64,000 nt of DNA from Bremia lactucae (taxonomy: Eukaryota; Oomycota; Peronosporomycetes; Peronosporales; Peronosporaceae). A model generated the notes under the pieces. That model was not told the origin of the DNA. It ran no database searches and was given only the letters and a program-made list of their open reading frames with translations. How positions within the stretch are numbered: position 1 is the stretch's first letter; each line of letters begins with the position of its first letter. Shown in pieces: positions 21,967 through 32,325 of the stretch. Position numbers and translations under genes: made by a program. The stretch spans positions 5,592,159 through 5,656,158 of the forward strand of contig NC_090610.1 in NCBI RefSeq assembly GCF_004359215.1, given 5' to 3'.

Positions 21967-23241
21967 CTACTTGAGTCCCGAGTTTGTTTTAAGCACACTC
22001 TGGATCGTTCCTCGCTTCCCATTAAATCGCCACTTGGGATCATCGTTTTCTAGCTTCTTCACAATGTCAGCAGGAATGCCAACAACTGGATTCGACTTCA
22101 TTGTTCGAAAAGACACGAAAGCAGTTGGAAAGTAAGGCACCGCTTCCTCCAAGGGCGTTGATGGTGGCCATAGACGGTCTCCTAAGAGACGCCGATAGTT
22201 CAAGTCACCTTTAATGATCACCATCATTGTCTCAGTTCCCAAGCCATTCCGCAAGTCCACAGGCATGTCCCAATAATACGTATACTGATTCCAATAAAGG
22301 TCCGTACACACAACAAGCTGCTTTGAGTCAATATAATCAGTTAAACGCTTGCCCAATGCCTAAACTTCCGAAGTTCGAGTATCACGCTGCATTTCGACAA
22401 CGTGCTCGTGTACATCCGCAAGTATTGCGTCCGAGACATACATTGGCTCTGTTTTAACATTCAGTGTCACTTTGGCACACCATTGATAGGTCAATAAATG
22501 ATCCGCGAGGGCTAAATCCAATAAAAGTTCCGTGCCACTATTATCGTTAATAAATTGAATCCCAAGCGTCTGGACAGGAGCTTCTCGGGCCTTCTGTTCT
22601 AAGTACTGAATGACTTTGTCACTGTGATCGACCAGCAACAATTCGTCATCAAGTATCAATGACGCATCGACGCCAGTCATTGTGCCTTTCACTTCCTTAT
22701 AACATCCATCGGCTTTATTGCCCCACAAACATAATTTCATTAACCGCTTTAGGTGGTCGTCGGACCTCTTCGCCACATCTAGATCGACAGCCGTCTGTAG
22801 CAACCTCCACGGAGTATTATCTTTTAACTCGGCTATTTTGATTGAATGAAATGGGTCAATGCCCGTCGTGTAGTACTCCGCTAGTAGTAGAATTAAGTGG
22901 AACATGTACTGTTCGCTCAGAAACCACGGTGAATTCTGCCACGTGTAGCCTTTGCCCTTGAGCAAATTTTCCCATTGATCACTTAAAGGCGACTTGGCAA
23001 TTTGTTCAGGGTACTGCGAAGGCAATAGTATCACAGCATCCGATGCCATGTCGCTGGCCAGCTGGAGTAAACGTTTACACTGATCTTCCGAGAAACGTCG
23101 ACGGTTATGAGTCACGCAGTCATGGATGAGTCCAGGCAGACGGGTCTTGTATGATTCATTCGCAAACGTGCCGGAGACGTTTGTAAAGATCTCTTCTAAT
23201 TGCAGCACACGCGCAAGAAATGCCTCCGAGACGTTCATCAT
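21967..23241 (-). pseudogene. DUF89 / ARMT1-type damage-control phosphatase with in-frame stop
   Basis: ATG 23241 opens a 293-codon frame ended by TAG at 22360-22362. The same frame continues without an ATG to the stop at 21967-21969, together about 424 residues, the family's usual size. Before the TAG: YKTRLPGLIHDCV, SPWFLSEQYMFHLIL, IQFINDNSGTELLLDLALAD (metal-binding Asp/Asn region). After it: ALGKRLTDYIDSKQLVV, IFKGDLNYRRL-like IIKGDLNYRRLLGDRLW. The family removes phosphate from damaged sugar phosphates and nucleotides; human ARMT1 was also reported as a carboxyl methyltransferase. No intron can remove the TAG. Either a fresh nonsense mutation, a sequencing error, or readthrough. Confidence 0.78.
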
Positions 23242-23550
23242 CTATTTTTTGGAGGACAGTAGTTTGCCGGGAAGTACACACCTCTGAAAGTGGAATTTTG
23301 TTACCTTATAAATCGCACCAAAAACAAAAAAGGGATTTTTCCGAAACTGTTCAAGAACGAAAAAAAATGAACAAGAAATAGTAAAACGTAGCGATACCGT
23401 TATGATCAATCAATGCGCCTAAGTTAAAAGTTTTTTTTTATCTTTTTCGTTAACGAACATTCCTGTTGATTCTAGCCCATCATAAAGTTGATATTCCCCA
23501 TTACGAAGTTGATCATGAATCTTCGCGTAACCATCTGTTGTGCTGTTACA
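23242..23550. other. Intergenic
   Basis: Promoter-side sequence of the DUF89 gene. Homopolymer A and T runs; nothing else recognised. Confidence 0.4.
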
Positions 23551-23555
23551 TGTAG

Positions 23556-23998
23556 TGTAACGGGGCACTGCGACTTGTACTGCTTCAGTACAAGTCCACT
23601 TCGCACAGTTGCGAGTGGTGCCTTACGTTATTTCACGTACACTAACTAGTACGTGCAGAGAAAGACTTCTCTTTGAGGCAAATAGCTTAAAGAGGGTTAA
23701 ATAAAAACTGTATTATATAATTAAGTATCTCTTCTTTGTATCTGTTAGCTCTAACTTAATTATAAACTAATACTAAACATGCAATTGAAATCTTATCTTA
23801 TCTCTCTCTCTTTTGTTTACATCTACAGTTGATTAGTCTGCGGGATAAATAGATATAATGGCCTATACCTATTTATGGATAAGATTTCTGAACATTACTA
23901 TTTAAAGTAATATCCTCCAAATATTATCTACCTTTTAGATAATATATTAGTTAACAACCTTTAAGTGTTCATTTCATGTAACGATACACCCCGTTGCA
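23556..23998. mobile_element. Solo LTR with 5-bp target duplication
   Basis: A 443-bp element starts TGTAACGGGGCACTGCG and ends ACACCCCGTTGCA. It is flanked on both sides by TGTAG (23551-23555 and 23999-24003). No internal coding region, so it is a solo LTR left by LTR-LTR recombination. Confidence 0.88.
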
Positions 23999-24086
23999 TG
24001 TAGAGGATCGCTGTCGTGCTAAATCGATGATCCTCCGGTACTTACCGGTTAGTCTTGTGCATGTCGGGGCGCATCCTTAGTGAAAT

Positions 24087-24312
24087 TGTAACGGGGCACC
24101 TGGTTAACCTTTCACTGATTACAGTGAAGGTGAGGTGCCTCGAAACTTCACGTACGCAAGAAAACAGAGGAAGCTTTCTAAGAATAGGGAAAAGTAATAC
24201 TGTCTTAACACATTTAGTTTCCTGCGTAACGATCTTCTATCTACTACTGAACTTATTATGTTAATATTTAACTAAGTATAACGCCTCCTTGCGCACCGCA
24301 CAATCGTGGCTT
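24087..24312 (-). repeat. Truncated 3' LTR (family A)
   Basis: Begins TGTAACGGGGCACC at 24087 and matches 31311-31600. It breaks off after GCACCGCACAATCGTG, so about 180 bp of the LTR are missing. Confidence 0.7.
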
Positions 24313-24489
24313 GTAACGACTGGTCCAAGTCACCGTCATCGCCCTTTTCAGTGGCGACTGTGAAGGCCGTCGAATCACCCGGGGCCGAGTCCATTAAACC
24401 TTTGGATTCTAATGTGACTACCAAAGAGGTGATGACAAGGTTGTTCAACTCGTCGGACCTCTTTGGTGGGTAGTCATCTGATGATGACT

Positions 24490-25883
24490 GCATGGGCGAT
24501 GATCACTCTGGTGGTGTAAGTGTACGTCACCAGGAACTAAGTGACCGTAAAATAAGGATTACTGCTGGTGGTGTTAGTTTGCATCACCAGGAAAGGAGTG
24601 ATTCTAGGGATCGCTTGAAGGGCCAAGTAAGCGTTACCATTAATATGAGCCAACATGAGAGGGACCGCAATATGTTGCGGTTTGATCCTGAAAAGAGTCC
24701 TTGGTTGCCCTATACGGGAAACCTAATTCGTTAGTCTGGTACGACCAACTATTGATATCATATTCCGTTATTCGACTCATCCAGGCTTCACAAGCCTATT
24801 GATGATGAAACGGAATTGTTAATCGATACCTTTTTCGGGCATCGGTAGTACACTTGAAAAAAGGCAAAGGATGTCAACCCTTTTTTCCATGCTTGGACCA
24901 AAGCTAATCAAAAAGGAAGTAGAGGTAGGCCGTGACAGCTTCGTACGGAATGTGCAAAATATAGGTCGTGAGGTCTGGCTTGACATTCTGGATGCTTTCA
25001 GTGAACGGTTCGAAAGACGGACCATAACCGGTGACGCTATTAGCTGCCCTGTTTGTCTAGAGAGGCGGAATATCTTGCCTCTCGTGGGGGAACTCATGCC
25101 CATACTGTTTTAATGGTGCAGGTCATGTCTCTTAGGAGGCATAATCCCTCAAAGACCCTCATTGGAGGACGTTTATCATTTGTAGGATGCGCAAAGGGAT
25201 CATAATACCTCCAGTCCTTTCATGAGCGCGGGAAGCGCTCGTTCCCTGATGGATCTTCTGTCGAGGAGGATGGGTCTCGTTGTACTGTCGAACGAGACCC
25301 GGACGTTCCATCACCAGTTGAAAACAGGGTTCCCAACTATCATGCGAGAGTATATACTCTCGCCATCGAACGGGATAACTCGTTCGAACCCCCTTAACCT
25401 TACGGTGGTTCGGGAAGCGCTCAACGAGAAAACGCTTTTCACCCCAATGGATGCGGAAGGAGAGAAAAAATCGGGTTCGCCTCGTTCGACGAGCCCGAAT
25501 CAACATCGTGATTTGGATCATACCCTTTATTATTTAAGGGAGGGTATTGATCACGAGCGATCTCGTCGCCGCGAGTTAGCGGTGATAGTGTTTCTCGTGA
25601 CCAGTTAAGAAATTGTGCGCAGGTTGCGACTGATCAACTAGCGAACGAAAATACACATCAGTCCCTTCAAAACGAGCTGGTGACAGCTCGTCAGAAGATC
25701 CCTTCTGTGGAGGAAGGAGTAGATCGTCTGGTTCAAAAGAATCAGACTCTGTTCCGAGACCATAAGGCTTTGGCTCAGGACCCTCAGGCTTTTGCGGATG
25801 CCCTAGACCGTTCCGGTGTAAGTTGGAATCGAAAGAAGCCTCGTAATGATAGTTCGGGCGACGACGCCCAACATAAAACGTAG
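24490..25883 (+). pseudogene. Antisense ORF of the gypsy element (copy 2)
   Basis: It is opposite in strand to pol and lies between pol and the 3' LTR. ATG 24645 gives MSQHERDRNMLRFDPEKSPW..YTGNLIR, then a stop. Recognisable coding continues in pieces: RLHKPIDDETELLIDTFFGHR, CPVCLERRNILPLVGEL, HERGKRSFPDGSSVEEDG, and a C-terminal open stretch with LVTARQKIPSVEEGVDRLV and RDHKALAQDPQAFADALDRSG, probably a coiled coil. The 3' end overlaps the minus-strand integrase tail. The related copy at 6000-7140 has the same position and polarity, so the ORF belongs to the element family. Confidence 0.55.
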
Positions 25884-26260
25884 GATGCGTACGCAAACTA
25901 GGAGGCAGCTCAATAATGTACAAATTGCCTTGGCGATGTAGTACACGAAACGGGCCGATATACCTAGGCAGTAATTAATTACTGCACACATTCGTCACTA
26001 CATGTTATGGTACACTTATCGTAGACAGAAGGACTAAGTCATTAATATTAAATGAAATACATTTGTTCTTCCATTTTTGCCAGAGTTCCAATTCTGTCGG
26101 TCCACCGCATCAGCAATGGAATCCTGTACGAAACGGGCCCACTGAATGGTTGATGGCAAATTTTACCATTAACAAGAATTCGCTCCAACTCTTCCGAGAG
26201 TGGACGTATCGCGAAGTATCTCCTCGAGAATGTGGGTTGCACGCATCGTCTAACCATTTG
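25576..26260 (-). pseudogene. Gypsy integrase C-terminal tail
   Basis: Minus-strand frames show a linker (RIPLLMRWTDRIG region), HVVTNV, YIGPFRVLHRQGN and then RTHPTFYVGRRRPNYHYEASF and an acidic tail. They are homologous to 5610-6207. Frameshifted and overlapped by the plus-strand antisense ORF. Confidence 0.7.
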
Positions 26261-26660
26261 TTTAAGGATGATCAGAAGTTGAGATTTTTAACTTTATTCT
26301 AAGTGATTTGAACACTTTTTGCCAAAATTCCGCCGTAAATCTATGGTCTCGATCCGAGACGAGTTCACAAGGTAACCCAAGGAGTCAAATTATTGTGTCA
26401 ACAAAGACACGAGCACAGCCTTTGGCTGTGATCGACTCTGAGAAGGGAGCAAGATGAACCATTTTGCCAAAACGATCAACGAAAACAAGAATACCATTAA
26501 TCTTGTGGTTGTCTTCAGGGAAATCCGAAGACGAAGACCATCAATCCAGACTGCCAGCAATCTGCCGGAACAGGCAGAGGTTGTAACGGAGCACGAGATG
26601 ATGCAGTAAGCTTCACCCGTTAAATAACAAACTTCGCAAGCACTTACCTACTTGGGGACG
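26250..26660 (-). pseudogene. Gypsy integrase catalytic core relic
   Basis: The minus strand reads GILVFVDRFGKMVHLAPFSE, CARVFVDT and ELVSDRDHRFTAEFWQKVF, which covers the first two catalytic Asp regions of the DDE core. A stop lies between the two. Confidence 0.7.
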
Positions 26661-26685
26661 AGCTAAAAACTGGCGCGGCTGGAGA

Positions 26686-27262
26686 ATGACCGTTCATTAT
26701 TTATACGGACCATGCGTCTTTCCGCACGGCTGTAAACAGTTCATACTTCTCGCAAAGAAAGGCGAGATGGTTGTCTTTCTTCGCGAAGTACAATTTCTCC
26801 GTGAATGTAAAACAGGACAACTTAAAGTCGTTGCTGATGCCCTTCGCGCCGGCCCGATTTTGAGTCGGCTGCGCATAACAAAAGTGAGGATAAGGCCACT
26901 GTTGCAACAATCAACAGTGAGCACAGGCCACCGTTGCAACAATGAGTGTTCCGTCGTCAAAATTACTTGGCGACGTTAAATTAACCTATCAAGAAGATAA
27001 GGCTTTTAAAGGGTTGATGCATTAAATTAAAATTCCATCACATCAACCATTGAAAGGATTGTCAAAATTGTATCAAATATCAACGGATCGATAATGGTTT
27101 GATGTATTACATAGCCATTGCTCGCGAAACATTTTGTGTCGTCATACCCACCCAAAATGATTTGCAACTAAGCATCATGTATGACTGCCATGATACACAA
27201 ATAAGTGGTCATCGTGGACGTGAGAAGGCTTACCACACGACATGTCGCGACTTTGACTCATG
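26686..27262 (+). pseudogene. Inverted RNase H to integrase segment
   Basis: On the plus strand, opposite to the flanking pol pieces: RNase H end and linker (TGQLKVVADALR), LKGLSKLYQISTDR, then the integrase zinc-binding start (VVIPTQNDLQLSIMYDCHD, ISGHRGREKAYHTTC). It stops abruptly at 27262, where minus-strand RT/RNase H begins. Confidence 0.7.
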
Positions 27263-28313
27263 AGATAGACCCTAGACTTAGCCAGTGCATATTTCATGGC
27301 AAGGCTTCCTTGCCATGCACTAGGTGGTTGCGTTCAGCTGGTTGAAGCTGACGAAACTGATAGCAGACGACACATTCTGCGCTGTCTGTGTCATATTGCA
27401 TTAACGCAGAGCCGATTGCAAAATCGCTGGCATCAAAAGGTCTGTCTTGGTTCGAATTCGCCAGGATTGGTGATTGCATCAATCTTTGTATGATATTCTC
27501 AAAGAAATGCTGACAATTAGCGTCCGACCACTTTACATTTTCCTTCAACAAAGAAGAAAGACGCACTGTCATTTCGGCATAATTGCAGGATTACTTGTAG
27601 AAGTAGTCGCTAAGCCGAAAAGTTTTTGAGTCCATTTACATCAACGGCACAAGCCATGCGGTGATTGCCTTGATCTTTTCCAGCTCAGGGCGTAAACTGC
27701 GTTTACCCACGATGCACTCAAGAAGTGGTATTTCGCTTGCAGCGATTATACTCTTCTTGGGATTTGGATACAACTTATGCTTACGCATAAGTGTAAGTTC
27801 CTTTCGGACGTGACGATGTACTTAAACATCCGACTTTCCATTAATGGCTCTGCTATGTACAAAAACATCATCGAAATAACTTGCGCGAAATCCTCCACCG
27901 ATCTTAATAGATTGGTTCCACATCTGCTAAATGTCGCAGGGCATAACTAAGCTCTGTGGCATAACTAGCCACACCCATAGCATTCCGCTTCGGGTGCTTA
28001 CTGCTGGGAACGGGATATCCTATTCGCGCATTAGGATCTGATAGAATCCATTCGTCAAATACATTGACGAAAGATAGTACTCATTGACATACCATCAATA
28101 ATTACGTCTTTTCGTGGTTTCGGCATTCGAGCCGGTACCGTTGCAGCGCTCAATTCATTGAACGCATGCACAATCCGCCACTATCCTGTTGCTTTACGCA
28201 CACAGAAGGTCTGAGAGCAATGTGGGGAGGTTAATCCCCTCACATGACCCGCTGCCAAGCGATCGCAAAAAAATTGTCGATCGCTAATACTTATTCACGA
28301 GGCAATGGCCACT
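27263..28313 (-). pseudogene. Gypsy reverse transcriptase / RNase H relic
   Basis: The minus strand shows the RT active-site motif YFDDVFVHS (Tyr-Phe-Asp-Asp, near 27867-27878), KHKLYPNPKKS, LRPELEKIKAI, and RNase H N-terminus (FDASDFAIGSALMQYDTD, RQLQPAERN). Stops and frameshifts are present. It is separated from its own N-terminal part by the nested solo LTR at 28319. Confidence 0.78.
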
Positions 28314-28318
28314 GCTTC

Positions 28319-28797
28319 TGTTATGAGGCACACAATGGTTGGAGAACCGTTGCTGTGGTACATTTACTTTATGAGTCAATAGTCTTTTATCCTATTTAAA
28401 ATAGTTTATTCCTAAATTCCCATTTTTATGGGCAACAATGTGGTCGCCGCCGATATAAACCTAGCGGCCAAAATCTATTTCAATTTAGCTAGATAAAGGT
28501 TTTAGATTTACAAATACTAAAATAAAGTTAGGTTCCCCTTTTGATCTTAAGGCGTCTAGTGCCTTCCTAAGGCTTGTGTATTGATGTGAGAGACAGAAGC
28601 CTTTCTAAGGTACATAGTCTTGGGAACTAGTTGCCACTTGGTTCTACAAATATCTGAATCTCTTGAGCTAGATTCACTTAGCTTTAATAGCTTGTACAAG
28701 TCCCTGAATTGTTAAACCCATAAGTTCTATAGAACTAAGAGACTCTTTGAGTCTATAAGTCTTCCTCTGACTTAAGGAGCAAGGTAGCCCCGTTACA
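28319..28797. mobile_element. Solo LTR nested in the reverse transcriptase
   Basis: A 479-bp sequence starts TGTTATGAGGC and ends TAGCCCCGTTACA. GCTTC occurs immediately on both sides (28314-28318 and 28798-28802). It splits the RT N-terminal reading region: minus-strand RHEIDLIPGSKYCVV lies to the right and the rest of RT to the left. Confidence 0.85.
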
Positions 28798-28802
28798 GCT
28801 TC

Positions 28803-29140
28803 ACGACACAGTATTTCGAACCTGGTATTAAGTCGATTTCGTGTCGAGTGCCTTTATCCTTCGGCAACTTGCACGATACGGATTCAGGAATACATCCTTG
28901 AATTCGATCAAATCCTTACATAAACGATTTATGCTTGAAGAATCCTAGGATTGGGATGTAAAAAGTTCAATCCGAGCCTTCTTATCGTGAACACTTTCTT
29001 CAATCGATGAACTGCTGAGGACCCGTTCGTTCTCAGGTAATACTATTGTCGACCGAATATCGGTCACGTATTTATCACCTGTGACTTTGCCACTACGCAG
29101 GTCACGCAAATATCGTTTCGGTATTAGCGTTGGCAATTAA
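28803..29140 (-). pseudogene. Gypsy protease-RT linker and RT N-terminus
   Basis: The minus strand reads a Leu/Asp-rich linker at 28945-29136, then GTRHEIDLIPGSKYCVV, a motif at the start of oomycete gypsy RT domains. Confidence 0.6.
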
Positions 29141-29919
29141 ATTGTCTCCAAAGCTAACTTCGGAGGCGCTATCCCATCAAGTGAATAAGCGCCTACATTT
29201 TATGCTTTGTTTACTTAGACATTAAAAGTTTTCTTTCCTCGTTGGAACCTATTTCCAAAGGTACCTAAGAATCTTTGACCACATATTTATAGGGATATAC
29301 TCTCGCAGATTCTTGGGGACTTATTCCCGCAAGTTTGATTTGGGGAGTTTCTTCCCCAAATGTTACAAAAAATCTGAATTTTAAACTAAAATAAAGTCTT
29401 TGGTTACGAAAAACTCTAGCTATGGTTGCGCAACCACAGCGAGATCCTCTACGATCGACTCTACAGTCGATGTAGGACTTTCGCACTGTCTCTTATCGAC
29501 TGGCGTTGTATATTTTCTTAGATGTTGCTTTCCAAGCAACCATCTTTCTCTCGTACCACTCAGCTTATTCGAGTGGTCGAACTTCGACGCTGCCTGTGCT
29601 TGTGCGCAGCTGTCAGGATCTAACTCCGCAGTGTGACGGGTATTCACACTGAGGTCTTGTGCAGTCGTGCAAATGACCAAACTACAAGTGAGGCCATCGC
29701 ACTCACTCGTAGGACATCCACACGCTTGTAGACGCTCGAAGAAATTCGTCAGATGGCCATTTGATGAACGAGATGCAGGCATTGTCACGGCTTCATGCTG
29801 CCAGTTTATGCATTGCTCGTGCTTTCTAAGCCATGGTACTCGCATTAAAATCTAGTAACCAACTACATATTTGATTACTGTTACAGCTGCGCCTTTTGCT
29901 AGGCGCAGTGTCATAATCG
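29141..29919 (-). pseudogene. Gypsy gag/protease linker region
   Basis: The minus-strand open frame 29845-29420 is Ser/Cys-rich (ERLQACGCPTSECDG region). The same sequence block recurs on the plus strand at about 42830-43190. I see no catalytic motif in it. Confidence 0.5.
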
Positions 29920-30120
29920 TTATAGGGACATCGCGCTCAATAAATTTGAGTGTGCAATCTTATAGCATTGGCATCGAATGAAAATCTTCGACGCCCCACA
30001 ATCGACTAACGACTTTAGTGGCAATCGATTTGCCACTATAGCTTTTAGAGTGATGAGGTCAACCTCATCGCCTGAAGCACTGACGCACAATTTTTGTGTG
30101 CGAGGAGGAACTTTCGTCAA
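29920..30120 (-). pseudogene. Retropepsin-like protease relic
   Basis: The minus strand reads LPLKSLVDCGASKIFIR, the aspartic protease active-site loop with Cys in place of Thr/Ser (D-C-G-A). It is positioned between gag and RT as expected. Confidence 0.65.
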
Positions 30121-30399
30121 AAGGTTGCAGATTCTTTTGACGTTGCTGGATCAGTACGGCGCTCCGCATCTACTGACCCCGAACGTTTTTTGACGATACG
30201 CCTCACCGTTGCGATTTCGCAACAGCGTCGGATCCGCCTTCTCCGCTGTTATCAGCGGAAGGTCGATCATTTCGCTCAGTGTTTCTAGGCATTGGGCGTG
30301 AAGCACTACACCCATAGACGTATTGGCCCGTCTTTTGACAGCGATTGCAATTTGCATTCGTTTGTAATTTGAAGAGCGAGGATTCTCGCTCTTCACATA

Positions 30400-31263
30400 C
30401 GGGAGTTGCATAGGTTCTAGACCTCCGTTTCCGGTCGTCTCGGAGGAGTAAAAGCTCCAGAGTGGACGAAAGCCTGTTTCCTCCTAATCCGCTACAGAGA
30501 TTGCCTGATCATGCGACTCTAATTCGATCTGGAACAGGTAGGTCTTGACATAATAGATGAAAAAAACACAGGAAGCCGTGCTTATTAAATGTCTCGCTGA
30601 CGGCCTATGAGTCATGATACAACTTACGAGGTATCGTGTATGTTAGGCATAAGCGTGAAGGTCACGCTTGCACTGCTTCAAATTTAGGAGCTCGGCTCAA
30701 GCCCTAAATTCGGCACATGGCGTCTCAATGTTTGCCAGAGCCGAGTCTTAAAGACCTCATACGACCCAAAACCTAATGATTCGTGAAGCTTGAGCCCTAA
30801 AGCCCAAGATTTGGCACGTCTGGCTAAGTTGGACATGCCAAATTTACTGTCGCCACATCATCGTTGATAAGGGGAGCTTTGATGGCGTCGTCTATTCGGC
30901 GAGATATTTTTAAAGCGAGTCGCCTTCGACTGCCTTAAACTTCGAGATTTCATTTTTTAACATTTCTGGTCGACGCGGAAGCGTCGGCCCGTTAGCAGCA
31001 CATACATGTAACTGTTTCAACAATTCCAACTGTTGGTCACCCCCGTCGAGTTCGTGTTGTATGAAATCGGCTATGGCCGCATATTGTTCATCTGTATTTA
31101 GAGTGAACAGCATGGATCGAAACTGCTACCCGCCTACGACCGAACTCATGCGTTTGGTCTCTTTCCATTGAAGGTCACTCGAATGATTGAACCTTTCTCG
31201 CGTTGCGTGATAGCCTATTTGAGAGGCTTGACATATTTCTCCTTCATCATCTAACGTGTCCAT
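30400..31263 (-). pseudogene. Gag relic
   Basis: A possible start at 31263 (MDTLDDEGEI) is followed by a stop near 31133. Then come RRPEMLKNEISKFKAVEGDSL and, further on, LKQCKRDLHAYA, both typical of oomycete gypsy Gag capsid regions. Several stops. Confidence 0.6.
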
Positions 31264-31310
31264 ATTGGATGCAATGTTGGCCGTTGAACGGACTACGAAG
31301 TGCTATCAGA

Positions 31311-31788
31311 TGTAACTGGGCACCCTTTGCTAGTACTGACAGCAGTACCAGTTAAACTACACTGATAACAGTGAAGGTGGGGCGCCTCGACTACTTCACG
31401 TACGCGACGTTCAGAGGAAAATTCTACGTAGTCAAGAAGTCTTAGCTACCAAAGGTAAATTCTAAGGCTTTTGGAATAGAGAAGAAGTAAAACTGTATTG
31501 ATATATCAAGTCCTACGTAACGATCTTTTAACTACTACTGAATCTATTACATTAATAACCAAGTATGTATGGCGCCTACTTGCGCACCGCACAATCGTGT
31601 CTTTGTTCGATTGGCAGGGTTGATTTAAATCTAATTTAACCAATCAATAGAACTAATGTCTTATTGCGCCAATATTATCAAATTTGGTAAAATTGGAACC
31701 ACTAAGTCAAAATTAAAATGATAATAATTTTGTACCTCTCAAAGAAAACACAATTAATAATTTTCTCTAATAGTTATAACCGTTACGG
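31311..31788 (-). repeat. 5' LTR of the gypsy element (family A)
   Basis: On the plus strand it starts TGTAACTGGGCACCC and ends near ATAACCGTTACGG. Its reverse complement aligns with the LTRs at 3699 and 7762. No clear target duplication. Confidence 0.7.
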
Positions 31789-31879
31789 TGGTATGCAACT
31801 ATTAAACTTGTTTGACGTTGAAAACTCGCTAAAGAGATACAAAAGTCGAGTTGTTATATGTAATTCTATCAAGAACCAT

Positions 31880-32080
31880 GATTTTGGAGGTGATGACGCT
31901 AGAGCCTAACTCCTACATACGCGACGCTTACGAGCAGTTGCGACGTCTGAGGAGGATCGCGCCAGATAGTATGCAGCAGCGCATTATAAGGACAAATACA
32001 TCTACAATCGAGTACGCGGGAAAAGCAAGCGCTAATTTGGTCATCTACCCTAGGCTATCGCACATGCTGAATGCTGGCTG
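31880..32080 (+). pseudogene. Possible integrase tail fragment
   Basis: A plus-strand stretch reads RDAYEQLRRLRRIAPDSMQQ, and in a neighbouring frame HYKDKYIYNRVRGKSKR. This resembles the helix and basic linker at the end of gypsy-type integrases. Weak and short. Confidence 0.35.
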
Positions 32081-32224
32081 AGGACGGTGAACGCTTAAGC
32101 GTTAGTTTTTCCGAAAATCAGATTCCCCTGCGGCATTCGAGTGATGCAATCGGACGTGGACTACATTACTTGCTTTACAGAAATCTAATCGCTTTGTCCT
32201 CTATAGACAAGGCCGTCCTCTGCA

Positions 32225-32325
32225 ATTTGCGTAGCGTTTCGTGGTCGTCTACTGGCACACCCTTTTTCTCTGCGATCTGCGCAACGTTTCATGGTCGTCT
32301 ACTGGCACATCTTTTTTCTTTAAAT
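32225..32325. repeat. Two imperfect ~50-bp direct repeats
   Basis: TGGTCGTCTACTGGCACA occurs twice about 50 bp apart (near 32242 and 32292). The repeat covers the 3' end of the neighbouring minus-strand gene and its stop codon. Confidence 0.65.

Larger units (their letters stand above)
24087..31788 (-). mobile_element. Degenerate near-full-length Ty3/gypsy element
   Basis: Reading right to left: 5' LTR (31311-31788), gag, protease, RT N-terminus, a nested solo LTR, RT/RNase H, an inverted RNase H-integrase block, integrase core, integrase tail, the antisense ORF, and a truncated 3' LTR (24087 to about 24312). The two LTRs share the block CTTGCGCACCGCACAATCGTG and the run around CAGTGAAGGTG. 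Every protein region has stops or frameshifts. Confidence 0.8.
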
